Below are positions 1 through 5,514 of a stretch of DNA of 11,478 nucleotides, one piece after another. The notes under the pieces are model-generated. The model worked only from the letters and a program-made list of their open reading frames with translations, did not search any database and was not told where the DNA came from. The stretch comes from an uncultured Collinsella sp. (GTDB taxonomy: Bacteria > Actinomycetota > Coriobacteriia > Coriobacteriales > Coriobacteriaceae). The DNA lies in NCBI GenBank assembly GCA_958353395.1, contig CATWSG010000034.1, forward strand, positions 1 to 11,478, in the 5' to 3' direction. Numbering within the stretch: position 1 is the stretch's first letter; each line of letters starts with the position of its first letter. A program made the translations under genes and the position numbers.

Positions 1-1
1 G

Positions 2-205
2 CGCTGGTTCCCGGTTCCACCGGGCCGCGCGGCAAGGAGATATATTGCCAGACCGCGAAGCTCTGTGGGACGTCAATTCCGCTCTTCACAAGTCCTACAC
101 AACATATTGCTTTCTATAGGTAATAGAAAGACTGGTGCGGATCTTCCGCACGTATCAGATGATGACCCTTTGGTTCAGGAATATATAGAGATCGGTCACC
201 TGTAA
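2..205 (+). CDS. Possible 3' end of an unknown plus-strand gene (partial)
   Basis: An open frame runs in from the left edge and stops with TAA at 203-205, giving about 67 residues that end in ...DDDPLVQEYIEIGHL. I do not recognise the protein. Its position, convergent with the ribosomal operon and stopping about 45 bp before that operon's terminator, suits a real gene end. Codon use is much richer in A/T at third positions than in the minus-strand genes. That would suit a transferred gene, but also non-coding DNA. The other two plus frames are also open for the first 117-120 bases, so the frame choice is uncertain, and a frameshifted remnant is possible. The upstream sequence is needed to decide. 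Confidence 0.28.
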   Translation, partial: RWFPVPPGRAARRYIARPRSSVGRQFRSSQVLHNILLSIGNRKTGADLPHVSDDDPLVQEYIEIGHL

Positions 206-250
206 GTGTTTATCTACCCGCGCTTTTAGCAATGTAAACCGCGCTTCAGA

Positions 251-288
251 TAAAAAGAGGGAGCGCCGCGCACAACGCGACACTCCCC
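251..288 (-). terminator. Intrinsic terminator of infC-rpmI-rplT
   Basis: Read on the minus strand, a 12-bp stem (arms 276-287 and 259-270, with two G-U pairs) closes a 5-nt loop (271-275). A T-run follows at 252-256. It lies about 20 bp after the rplT stop and is a textbook factor-independent terminator for the operon. On the plus strand no T-run follows the stem, so it should act mainly on minus-strand transcripts. Confidence 0.88.
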
Positions 289-308
289 TAGCGATTCAAG
301 AGAATCTA

Positions 309-668
309 TTAGGCCTCGAGAGCCTTCTTGGCGATGGTAGCCAGCTCGTTGAAGGACTCGATGTCCTCGTAAGCCATCTGAGCCAGGACCTTGCGGTCGA
401 GCTCGATGCCGGCAACCTTCAGGCCGTGCATGAACTGAGAGTAAGAGATGTCGTTCAGGCGAGCAGCAGCGTTGATACGAGTGATCCAAAGAGAACGGAT
501 CTCGCGCTTCTTGTTGCGGCGATCACGATACTGATACTGCAGGGAGTGCTGGACCTGCTCTTTAGCATGCTTGTAAGTACGCGAAGCGGCACCGTAGTAA
601 CCCTTCGCACGGTGCATAACGGTACGGCGCTTCTTCTTGGCGGCAACAGCGCGCTTAATACGTGCCAT
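309..668 (-). CDS. rplT: Large ribosomal subunit protein bL20
   Basis: This 119-residue protein has the normal length and sequence of bacterial L20. It has a very basic N-terminal extension (MARIKRAVAAKKKRR...), which threads into 23S rRNA, and a globular C-terminal part (about residues 60-119, RSLWITRINAAARLNDISYSQF). L20 is needed early in 50S assembly. In well-studied bacteria it also represses its own operon by binding leader or intergenic mRNA that mimics its rRNA site. The ATG at 668 is preceded by TAGGAG ten bases upstream. The gene lies 46 bp after rpmI and is the last gene before the operon terminator. Identification is secure; autoregulation here is inferred from the family and the leader structure. 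Confidence 0.98.
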   Translation of the reverse strand: MARIKRAVAAKKKRRTVMHRAKGYYGAASRTYKHAKEQVQHSLQYQYRDRRNKKREIRSLWITRINAAARLNDISYSQFMHGLKVAGIELDRKVLAQMAYEDIESFNELATIAKKALEA

Positions 669-714
669 GTTCTATCAACTCCTAGACGGTAAAACGAAAA
701 ACGGGAACGCGAAC

Positions 715-906
715 TTAGGCGAGACGCGACTTGATGACCTTGCGGTCGGCAGCGGCAATCTCGGTCTCCTGACGGAAGCCACGCTTACGCTTGGTGGACT
801 TCTTGCTCAGGATGTGGCTCTTGAAAGCCTTGGCGCGCATAAGCTTGCCGGTACCAGTCTTGCGGAAACGCTTCTTGGTGCCGCTGTGGGACTTCATCTT
901 AGGCAT
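715..906 (-). CDS. rpmI: Large ribosomal subunit protein bL35
   Basis: This 63-residue, strongly basic protein begins MPKMKSHSGTKKRFRKTG, the hallmark N-terminus of L35. L35 is a small 50S protein that sits against 23S rRNA. The length is typical. The start at 906 has AGGAG seven bases upstream. It sits 32 bp after infC and 46 bp before rplT, in the standard infC-rpmI-rplT order. In enteric bacteria L35 and L20 translation are coupled. The 46-bp T-rich gap here could allow that, but I could not establish a specific mRNA structure. Confidence 0.98.
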   Translation of the reverse strand: MPKMKSHSGTKKRFRKTGTGKLMRAKAFKSHILSKKSTKRKRGFRQETEIAAADRKVIKSRLA

Positions 907-938
907 GAAATACTCCTTAATCGGTTACAGAACACTAG

Positions 939-1493
939 TTACTTAGTATCGCTTGCCGCTTTATCCTCATCGAAGGCGCCCTTAATCGGGGCGAGCAGCA
1001 TAAGCATGTTACGGCCTTCCATCTTAGGCTTGGACTCGACCGTAGCGTAAGGCTTGAGATCCTCGGCGAGACGCTCGAGAACGTTAAGGCCCTGCTCCGG
1101 GTGAGCCATCTCACGGCCGCGGAACATGATGGTGATCTTAACGCGTGCGCCCTTCTTGAGGAAACGCAGAACGTGGCCCTTCTTGGTCTCGTAGTCGCCA
1201 ACGTCGATCTTAGGTCGGAACTTCATTTCCTTGACCTCGACCTTGGACTGGTTCTTACGAGCAGCCTTGGCCTTCATGGCCTGCTGGTACTTGAACTTAC
1301 CGTAGTCCATGACCTTGCAGACCGGCGGCTCCGCGTTGGGAGCGATCTCGACCAGGTCGAGACCCTGATCGTCGGCGACACGCTGGGCATCGCGGATGGC
1401 GAACAGGCCGAGCTGAGAGCCATCGACGCCAATCAAACGGCACGAAGATGCAGTAATCTCGTCGTTGATGCGGGTGTCATCAGACTTAGCTAT
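939..1493 (-). CDS. infC: Translation initiation factor IF-3, probable AUA start
   Basis: IF3 binds the 30S subunit, keeps it free of 50S, and checks the start codon and initiator tRNA. The N-domain (TRINDEITASSCRLIG, then LDLVEIAPNAEPPVCKVMDYGKFKYQQ), the lysine-rich linker and the C-domain (EMKFRPKIDVGDYETK, KKGARVKITIMFRGREM) are all present. The protein has 184 residues from the start chosen here. An ATG at 1506-1508 is in frame but has no good SD upstream. Instead the strong SD GGAGGT lies at 1500-1505, beginning inside that ATG, and is spaced 7 nt from an ATA codon at 1491-1493. Non-AUG starts (AUU) on infC are known in E. coli and Bacillus, where IF3 represses itself by rejecting them. 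I therefore prefer the ATA start. The alternative ATG start adds five residues (189 aa). It is the first gene of the operon, directly after a probable attenuator. Confidence 0.96.
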   Translation of the reverse strand: MAKSDDTRINDEITASSCRLIGVDGSQLGLFAIRDAQRVADDQGLDLVEIAPNAEPPVCKVMDYGKFKYQQAMKAKAARKNQSKVEVKEMKFRPKIDVGDYETKKGHVLRFLKKGARVKITIMFRGREMAHPEQGLNVLERLAEDLKPYATVESKPKMEGRNMLMLLAPIKGAFDEDKAASDTK

Positions 1494-1508
1494 TTTCCCT
1501 ACCTCCAT

Positions 1509-1710
1509 TCATAAAAAAATAACCTGGCGCTTCTCAGCAACCAGGTCGTACACATAGAGTTCCTCGATTTGAGGAAGGGAATCTAAGTTGTATGACCAGT
1601 CAGCTGCTCATTGGCGCCAAAAGGTGGGAACCCTCGGGTTCCTCTTTAGGGCATTGCGGGAACAACGCCTTGCGAATAATAACACGTACAGCGCGTTATC
1701 ACATTACGTA
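1509..1710 (-). promoter_or_regulatory. Structured 5' leader of infC-rpmI-rplT
   Basis: About 200 bp between the second tRNA-side terminator and infC contain no convincing gene. In transcription order they hold a hairpin with a 6-7 bp stem (1627-1642, GGAACC/GGTTCC), the self-complementary TTGGCGCCAA (1611-1620), a 6-bp hairpin with a 5-nt loop (1560-1576, TTCCTC/GAGGAA), and the terminator hairpin at 1515-1547. This succession of hairpins ending in a terminator is the architecture expected of a leader that switches between readthrough and early termination. A promoter should lie near 1670-1710. A TATTAT-like -10 is present around 1675-1681 on the minus strand, but I could not find a good -35. 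Confidence 0.5.
1515..1547 (-). terminator. Terminator hairpin in the infC leader (probable attenuator)
   Basis: On the minus strand, ACCTGG (1541-1546) pairs with CCAGGT (1522-1527). The inner bases extend the stem (GCT/AGC plus a U-G pair) around a GAGA tetraloop, with one bulged T. A run of seven T's follows at 1512-1520. The run ends only about 10 bases before the infC SD, so a terminator here would stop transcription just before infC. The 3' arm (GCGCCA, 1525-1530) can pair instead with TGGCGC in the upstream TTGGCGCCAA palindrome (1611-1620), a plausible antiterminator. Control by L20 or IF3 is inferred from other bacteria; the hairpin and T-run are seen directly. Confidence 0.72.
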
Positions 1711-1779
1711 CACGAAAAAGGGGGCCGCAGCCCCCTTGTACGCTCACTTGCATGTATGGTGCCCGAGGCGAGACTCGAA
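1711..1779 (-). repeat. Partial second copy of the tRNA-Leu 3' end plus terminator
   Basis: This block repeats 1895-1965 with only a few differences in the terminator loop and a 2-base length change. The 39 bases 1741-1779 are identical to 1927-1965. It carries the last 23 bases of tRNA-Leu (T-loop TTCGAG, 3' T-stem, 3' acceptor strand and CCA; 1757-1779) but none of the 5' part, so it cannot fold as a tRNA. The junction lies in the T-loop, a common crossover region for integrases that target tRNA genes. It could be an attachment-site scar, a local tandem duplication, or a remnant of a lost neighbouring tRNA. Its terminator is listed separately. Confidence 0.85.
1714..1737 (-). terminator. 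Second tRNA-side terminator
   Basis: On the minus strand a 6-bp all-GC stem (arms 1730-1735 and 1720-1725) with a 4-nt loop is followed by five T's (1715-1719). It is the duplicate of the terminator just after tRNA-Leu and, with a one-pair longer stem, probably the stronger of the two. It should insulate the infC leader from tRNA transcription. Confidence 0.8.
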
Positions 1780-1894
1780 GGGCCTTCGCTTCGCGAAGCC
1801 CCGGGCTTCGGGCGCGCGGCGCCCTCGCCACGCTCCGCTACAAACAGGCCACAGGCCTGTTTGCTTAACGCTTCGCGCGCTCACGCGAGTTCGG
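1780..1894. repeat. GC-rich spacer packed with short palindromes
   Basis: The 115 bases between the two copies of the tRNA tail hold no convincing gene. They contain at least three inverted repeats: GCTTCGCGAAGC (1788-1799), GGGCGC/GCGCCC with a 3-nt loop (1810-1824), and a perfect 9-bp stem AAACAGGCC/GGCCTGTTT with a 3-nt loop (1842-1862). A shorter CGCG/CGCG pair lies near 1876-1888. The density of palindromes resembles a REP-like or dispersed intergenic element, but without a genome search that is only a suggestion. Confidence 0.5.
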
Positions 1895-1897
1895 CAC

Positions 1898-1921
1898 GAA
1901 AAAGGGGGCCGCAACCCCCCC
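1898..1921 (-). terminator. Terminator of tRNA-Leu
   Basis: On the minus strand GGGGG (1915-1919) pairs with CCCCC (1904-1908) across a 6-nt loop, followed by five T's (1899-1903). It lies about 23 bases after the CCA end of tRNA-Leu. It is a duplicate of the hairpin at 1714-1737, with one closing pair lost through a G-to-A difference (plus-strand position 1914 compared with 1730). Confidence 0.78.
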
Positions 1922-1942
1922 TCGAACGCTCACTTGCATGTA

Positions 1943-2029
1943 TGGTGCCCGAGGCGAGACTCGAACTCGCACGTTGTTGCCAACGGTGGATTTTGAGTCC
2001 ACTGCGTCTGCCAATTCCGCCACTCGGGC
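1943..2029 (-). tRNA. tRNA-Leu, anticodon CAA
   Basis: The 87-base minus-strand sequence folds as a class II tRNA. The acceptor stem is GCCCGAG/CTCGGGC with discriminator A and an encoded CCA (1943-1945). The D-arm carries GGCGGAATTGGCAGAC. The anticodon stem is GTGGA/TCCAC around the loop CTCAAAA, placing anticodon CAA at 1995-1993. A long variable arm (CGTTGGCAACAACG) and a T-arm GCGAG/CTCGC with TTCGAGT complete it. The long variable arm and CAA identify a leucine tRNA reading UUG. It lies 39 bp after the transglutaminase-like gene and has its own terminator. Its 3' end is duplicated downstream. Confidence 0.97.
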
Positions 2030-2045
2030 ACGTAATGCGTGAGTT

Positions 2046-2054
2046 AGTTTATCA
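2046..2054 (-). promoter_or_regulatory. Possible extended -10 promoter for tRNA-Leu
   Basis: On the minus strand TGATAAACT (TG, one base, then TAAACT at 2051-2046) sits 16 bases before the mature tRNA 5' end. That would place the transcript start within about 10 bases of the tRNA. No good -35 is visible. The call is weak, but a promoter is expected because the upstream gene ends only 39 bp away. Confidence 0.3.
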
Positions 2055-2068
2055 CAGCTTTCTACCGA

Positions 2069-3502
2069 TTAGTCCGAAAATGGAACTTCGAGCATTTCGA
2101 CGAGTTCGACCGTGCGTAGCATCTCGCGCTGACGGCATCCGCGACCGTCGACCGAAGCCTCACCCATCTGGTTATCGTAAGGGTCCTCGCGCATGCCGTC
2201 GAAAGAGGGCTCAAACTCTGCCTGGAATCGATTGTTGGCCACCATACGCCATGGGTCGAGATTGCCAAAGTAGTGACGGCGGCGCCACTCCTCCCCCATC
2301 CTGCGAGCAGAAGATCCAAATGACACGTCGGCGTTGAGCCAACCGGTCTGCGGCGTATAGAACTCTGCCCAGTCGTGCGACCCCACCGAATCGGGCGCAA
2401 CGTAGAGGCCGCTCTGCCAACGGGCAGGCACGCCCGCGATACGGCACATGGTGATAAACGTGAGCGCCATAACGCCGCAATCGCCGCGGAGCGAATGCGC
2501 GCAGTCATCGGCAATAGATCCCAAAAGCAAGTACGGCGGCTGATAGCGATAGTCGATATACTGCGTCAGGTAATCATAGATAGCACGGGCGCGATCGAGC
2601 GGATCCTCGAGTCCGCCAACAACGCTGGCCGTCAGCTGCTGCAGATACGGCGTAAATGCAATGTGCGGACGGTCCTCGGAAATATCCTCGGGCAGAGGCG
2701 CGTCCATACGCGGATGAACCGGAAGTGTGCCACCGTAGACATCACAATAAGCAGCATCGATGTGATAACGATAAGTCACCGAGAATGAGCGCTCACTCGA
2801 AGAAGACCACGAGGCGGTACGCGCCGAAGCGTTCGCGGGAGCAACAGCACCCTCCGGCGTCATGTCGAGAATCTCGACCTGAGACTGTTGGCGGCAGGTG
2901 GCGGCTACGGGAAGCCAAGCGCGAACGGTCTCCCCCTCTAGAGCGCCGGGGACAGACAAGGACGCCTTAAGCGTAATAACGCGAGTCAATCCGTTTTGTG
3001 ACTCCATCTCCTTGAGCATCTCGTTTCGCAGTGCAATTCCGTCCGTAGGATCGGGACGCATGCCGGGGACCTCTTTGGGATATACGCGAAGCGAATCGAG
3101 GAAGTTGTCGAGAACGAACAGCTCGCCATCGATAAAGCGCCAGTCAATACGCTTACGGTCAATCAGATCGTCAAACTGCTCATCGGTAAACTCGGGCCAC
3201 TCCTCGCGGATCATCTCGATAGCCCGATCACGCGACACCGAAAAATGAAGCGGCGTCTCGATCATACGATACCGCTCGGCGCGAACGCAGGCAGCAAGCG
3301 AGGAATCGGGATCTTGGGCAAGCAGGCGATCGCAAGCCTCAATAGCCTGCGAAAGATACCCTGCATCCTTTAAACGCAGGATCTCGGGCGGCAGTCCAAT
3401 ATCGAGATGGCGAAAGTCATCACAGCAAACATCAACCAAGCACCCAACCGGCCCCTCGGCAATAACCTTCCCATCAGCAGGCGACACGTTAATTACAGCC
3501 AT
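2069..3502 (-). CDS. Transglutaminase-like superfamily protein, function unknown
   Basis: The protein has 477 residues. The C-terminal half carries a transglutaminase-like papain-fold core: the nucleophile motif RGDCGVMALTFITMCRIAGVPAR (Cys342), then SHDWAEFY (His376) and WLNADVSFG (Asp392), the expected Cys-His-Asp triad in order. Such domains act as cysteine proteases, peptidases or amide-modifying enzymes; the substrate is not visible. Residues about 38-80 look helical and TPR-like (ILRLKDAGYLSQAIEACDRLLAQDP). Residues 170-280 look like a beta-rich domain often found before the core. No signal peptide or membrane segment is seen, so it is probably cytosolic. The ATG at 3502 has GGAG seven bases upstream; an in-frame GTG at 3520 is the less likely start. 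It stands alone between the aldolase and tRNA-Leu, apparently with its own promoter. Confidence 0.85.
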   Translation of the reverse strand: MAVINVSPADGKVIAEGPVGCLVDVCCDDFRHLDIGLPPEILRLKDAGYLSQAIEACDRLLAQDPDSSLAACVRAERYRMIETPLHFSVSRDRAIEMIREEWPEFTDEQFDDLIDRKRIDWRFIDGELFVLDNFLDSLRVYPKEVPGMRPDPTDGIALRNEMLKEMESQNGLTRVITLKASLSVPGALEGETVRAWLPVAATCRQQSQVEILDMTPEGAVAPANASARTASWSSSSERSFSVTYRYHIDAAYCDVYGGTLPVHPRMDAPLPEDISEDRPHIAFTPYLQQLTASVVGGLEDPLDRARAIYDYLTQYIDYRYQPPYLLLGSIADDCAHSLRGDCGVMALTFITMCRIAGVPARWQSGLYVAPDSVGSHDWAEFYTPQTGWLNADVSFGSSARRMGEEWRRRHYFGNLDPWRMVANNRFQAEFEPSFDGMREDPYDNQMGEASVDGRGCRQREMLRTVELVEMLEVPFSD

Positions 3503-3537
3503 ACCAAAACTCCAAGTCACTAGAACCCTTGAAGCCC

Positions 3538-3543
3538 ATTGTA
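3538..3543 (-). promoter_or_regulatory. Possible -10 box for the transglutaminase-like gene
   Basis: TACAAT on the minus strand, 35 bases before the chosen ATG, fits a -10 element with a short leader. The -35 region 17-18 bases upstream (TTGGGG) is poor and overlaps a possible terminator stem. A separate promoter is plausible because strong hairpins lie between this gene and the aldolase. Confidence 0.35.
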
Positions 3544-3550
3544 CCGAGAT

Positions 3551-3577
3551 AAAAAGAAAGCCCCCAACAAAGGAGCC
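3551..3577 (-). terminator. Weak terminator-like hairpin upstream of the transglutaminase-like gene
   Basis: On the minus strand GGCTCC (3577-3572) can pair with GGGGCT (3564-3559), including two G-U pairs, across a 7-nt loop, followed by TTTCTTTTT (3559-3551). It would stop any transcript that reads past the larger inverted repeat after the aldolase gene. The short stem with two wobbles makes this tentative. Confidence 0.35.
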
Positions 3578-3642
3578 ATCAACACCGCCGAACGGTAGTC
3601 AAATAAATAATTCAGCCCAGTAACCCTGCGGCGTTAAACAAA

Positions 3643-3734
3643 GGAAGCCCCGTCCCCCGGAACTGTTTCCTTGGCGCGACTTCTGGCGAAGCCAGGTGAG
3701 CGCAAAGGAAACAGTGTAGGGGGACGGGGCTTCC
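3643..3734 (-). repeat. 92-bp near-perfect inverted repeat, likely fba terminator
   Basis: The outer arms 3643-3658 and 3719-3734 are perfectly complementary over 16 bp. Inside, 3663-3672 pairs with 3705-3714 (10 bp), 3674-3677 with 3700-3703, and 3682-3687 with 3691-3696 (one G-U pair), around a GAA loop. The whole element folds into one long hairpin. It starts 20 bp after the aldolase stop, and on the minus strand it is followed by CTTTGTTT, a mediocre T-run, so it may terminate fba. It is far longer than a normal terminator. The arms could belong to a small non-autonomous or dispersed palindromic element; no coding capacity or target-site duplication is evident. Confidence 0.8.
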
Positions 3735-3754
3735 GGCGGGTAGTTTAGCGACGC

Positions 3755-4621
3755 TTACGCCTTGTTGACGGAGCCAAACTCCTCCATGAGCTCCTTGGTG
3801 CGGGCAACGATGTTCTCGCGACCAGGCTTGAGGAGCTTGCGGGGGTCAAAGCCCTTGCCCTGCTGATCCTTGCCAGCCTCGATATACTCGCGAACGCCCT
3901 TGGCGAAGACGAGCTGCAGATCGGTGTTGACGTTGATCTTGGAGATACCCAGGGAGATGGCCTTCTTGATCTGATCCTCGGGGATGCCGGTGCCACCGTG
4001 CAGGACGAGGGGCAGGTCGCCGGTCTGAGCCTTAATCTCGCCCAGGCGCTCGAAGGAAAGGCCAGCCCAGTCGGCAGGGTACACGCCGTGGATGTTGCCG
4101 ATACCGCAGGCGAGGAAGTCGACGCCCAGGTCAGCAATCTGCTTGCACTCAGCAGGATCAGCGAGCTCGCCGCTGGAGGTCACGCCGTCCTCGGTGCCGC
4201 CGATGCCGCCGACCTCGGCCTCGATGGACATGCCCTTGGAGTGGGCAAGCTCAACGAGCTCCTTGGTGCGGTCGAGGTTAAGCTGGAAGGTCTCCTCGTG
4301 AGAGCCGTCATACATGATGGACGTGAAGCCGGCCTCGATGCACTTGAAGCAGTCCTCGTAAGAACCGTGATCGAGGTGAAGGGCGACGGGAACGGTAACG
4401 CCCGTGGCCTCGACGGCAGCCTTGACCATGTCGGCGCAGACCTTGAAACCGCCCATCCACTTAGCGGCACCAGCGGTGCACTGAAGGATCAGCGGAGACT
4501 TGGCCTCCTCGGCGGCCTGGAGAATAGCCAGGGTCCACTCGAGGTTGTTGGTGTTGAAGGCACCGAGACCGTACTTGCCGGCCTCGGCCTTCTTGAGCAT
4601 GTCTGCTGCGTTGACGAGCAT
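3755..4621 (-). CDS. fba: Class II fructose-bisphosphate aldolase
   Basis: This zinc-dependent glycolytic enzyme reversibly splits fructose 1,6-bisphosphate into glyceraldehyde 3-phosphate and dihydroxyacetone phosphate in the cytosol. Its 288 residues match the usual class II length. Visible signatures are LHLDHG (catalytic Asp84, zinc ligand His85), SIMYDGSH (101-108), EAEVGGIGG (134-142), CGIGNIHGVY with zinc ligand His178, LHGGTGIPE with His208, and KINVNTDL (228-235), which contacts substrate phosphate. The start at 4621 follows AGGAGG by seven bases. The frame stays open a further 89 codons upstream, but that stretch contains the promoter and SD and does not resemble an aldolase. A related tagatose-bisphosphate aldolase cannot be fully excluded. 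The gene appears to be a single transcription unit. Confidence 0.95.
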   Translation of the reverse strand: MLVNAADMLKKAEAGKYGLGAFNTNNLEWTLAILQAAEEAKSPLILQCTAGAAKWMGGFKVCADMVKAAVEATGVTVPVALHLDHGSYEDCFKCIEAGFTSIMYDGSHEETFQLNLDRTKELVELAHSKGMSIEAEVGGIGGTEDGVTSSGELADPAECKQIADLGVDFLACGIGNIHGVYPADWAGLSFERLGEIKAQTGDLPLVLHGGTGIPEDQIKKAISLGISKINVNTDLQLVFAKGVREYIEAGKDQQGKGFDPRKLLKPGRENIVARTKELMEEFGSVNKA

Positions 4622-4661
4622 AAAAGAAACCTCCTGTAAGGTTGCTCCGATAACGCCTGAG

Positions 4662-4670
4662 ATTTTACCA
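4662..4670 (-). promoter_or_regulatory. Extended -10 promoter of fba
   Basis: The minus strand reads TGGTAAAAT (TG at 4670-4669, TAAAAT at 4667-4662), a good extended -10 element. A poor -35 candidate (TTTATG) lies 16 bases upstream. Transcription from about 4655 would give a leader of roughly 34 bases carrying the AGGAGG SD. The rest of 4671-4815 holds no gene that I can support. Confidence 0.55.
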
Positions 4671-4815
4671 CGACATACCCGAGCATAAACGTTCGTTTGT
4701 TCACGAATACCATCCGATTGGACAAATTTTGACCGTTTGCCCCACAGAATCGACCCACTGGGGAAAATAGCTTGAAGATTGAGCGGTCTTCGTGGTTCGG
4801 ACGACGGCTTCGAGC

Positions 4816-5499
4816 CTACATCTGCATAAACGGGTTCTGCATAAGTTCGCGCGCCATCGTGGTCGAATCGCCATGGCCCGTCAAGCAAACGGTATCGGGC
4901 GGAAGCATCTTGGCAAGTTTGGAGAGCGAGCGCATAATCGCCGCCTCGTCACCGCCGGAAAGATCGGTACGACCGTGGCTGCCCGGGAAAAGCGTGTCGC
5001 CCACAAAGGCGATGTTCCCCCGCTCGGTCGCGGCGAACAGGACGATGCCGCCCGGCGTATGCCCCGGCGTCTCGATCACCTGCAGGCAGACGTCGCCCAC
5101 CTCGATTGTATCGCCCTCGGCAAGCAAACGCGTCGGCTCACCCGGATCGGGTGTCTCGATACCCCACATGGCGCGCTGCTCCTCGATATTTGCGCGAGGT
5201 ACCGTCACGTCCTTAGCGCACAACTCATATAGCGCGCTGTCGCCAACGACAGCTCGAACCCCGGCAACCCCGCCAACATGGTCGGCATGACCGTGCGTGC
5301 AGACAGAGCCGAGTACGCGCACCTCAGGATGCGCGGTGCGGATATGCTCCACAAGACACTCGCCCTCCCACGCCGGATCGACGATTAAGCACTCGTCATT
5401 CGAAATCACGGCGTAACTGTTGGTCTGAATGGGGCCGTTGACGAGCGCCTCAATCGAAGCCGCACCTCGGGGTGTCAGGTCCAAAGTCATATCGCCCAT
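4816..5499 (-). CDS. Metallo-beta-lactamase-fold hydrolase (glyoxalase II-like)
   Basis: The 227-residue protein has the full metal-site signature of the family: THGHADHVGG (His69, His71, Asp73, His74), TPGHTPGG (His147), FVGDTLFPGSHGRTD (Asp168) and LTGHGDST (His209). This pattern and length fit the small glyoxalase II/YcbL-like group, which hydrolyses thioesters such as S-lactoylglutathione. If the organism lacks glutathione, as many actinobacteria do, the substrate is probably another thioester. The chosen ATG (5499) lies 8 bases after GGAGG. An ATG two codons earlier (5505) sits too close to the SD. The gene follows rel by about 88 bp, with a strong hairpin between them, so it may be expressed by readthrough. 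Its GTTCGAGGC-type hairpin arms show no recognised operator. Confidence 0.9.
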   Translation of the reverse strand: MGDMTLDLTPRGAASIEALVNGPIQTNSYAVISNDECLIVDPAWEGECLVEHIRTAHPEVRVLGSVCTHGHADHVGGVAGVRAVVGDSALYELCAKDVTVPRANIEEQRAMWGIETPDPGEPTRLLAEGDTIEVGDVCLQVIETPGHTPGGIVLFAATERGNIAFVGDTLFPGSHGRTDLSGGDEAAIMRSLSKLAKMLPPDTVCLTGHGDSTTMARELMQNPFMQM

Positions 5500-5514
5500 G
5501 CGCATACCCTCCTT

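Noticed and set aside
1711..1965. CRISPR-like spaced repeats
   Set aside because: There are only two copies, about 70 bp long and 185 bp apart, and they are explained by the tRNA tail and terminator. No array is present.
1588..2337. 249-codon plus-strand open frame spanning the infC leader, tRNA-Leu and the end of the transglutaminase-like gene
   Set aside because: It runs through a tRNA, two terminators and part of a minus-strand gene, repeats itself because of the tRNA-tail duplication, and resembles no protein.
3998..4639. 213-codon plus-strand open frame opposite fba
   Set aside because: Complementary to a well-supported aldolase gene, with no independent motif or ribosome site.
4622..4888. 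89-codon N-terminal extension of the aldolase frame
   Set aside because: It overlaps the preceding hydrolase gene and contains the extended -10 promoter and AGGAGG. The aldolase family begins at the internal MLVNAADM start.
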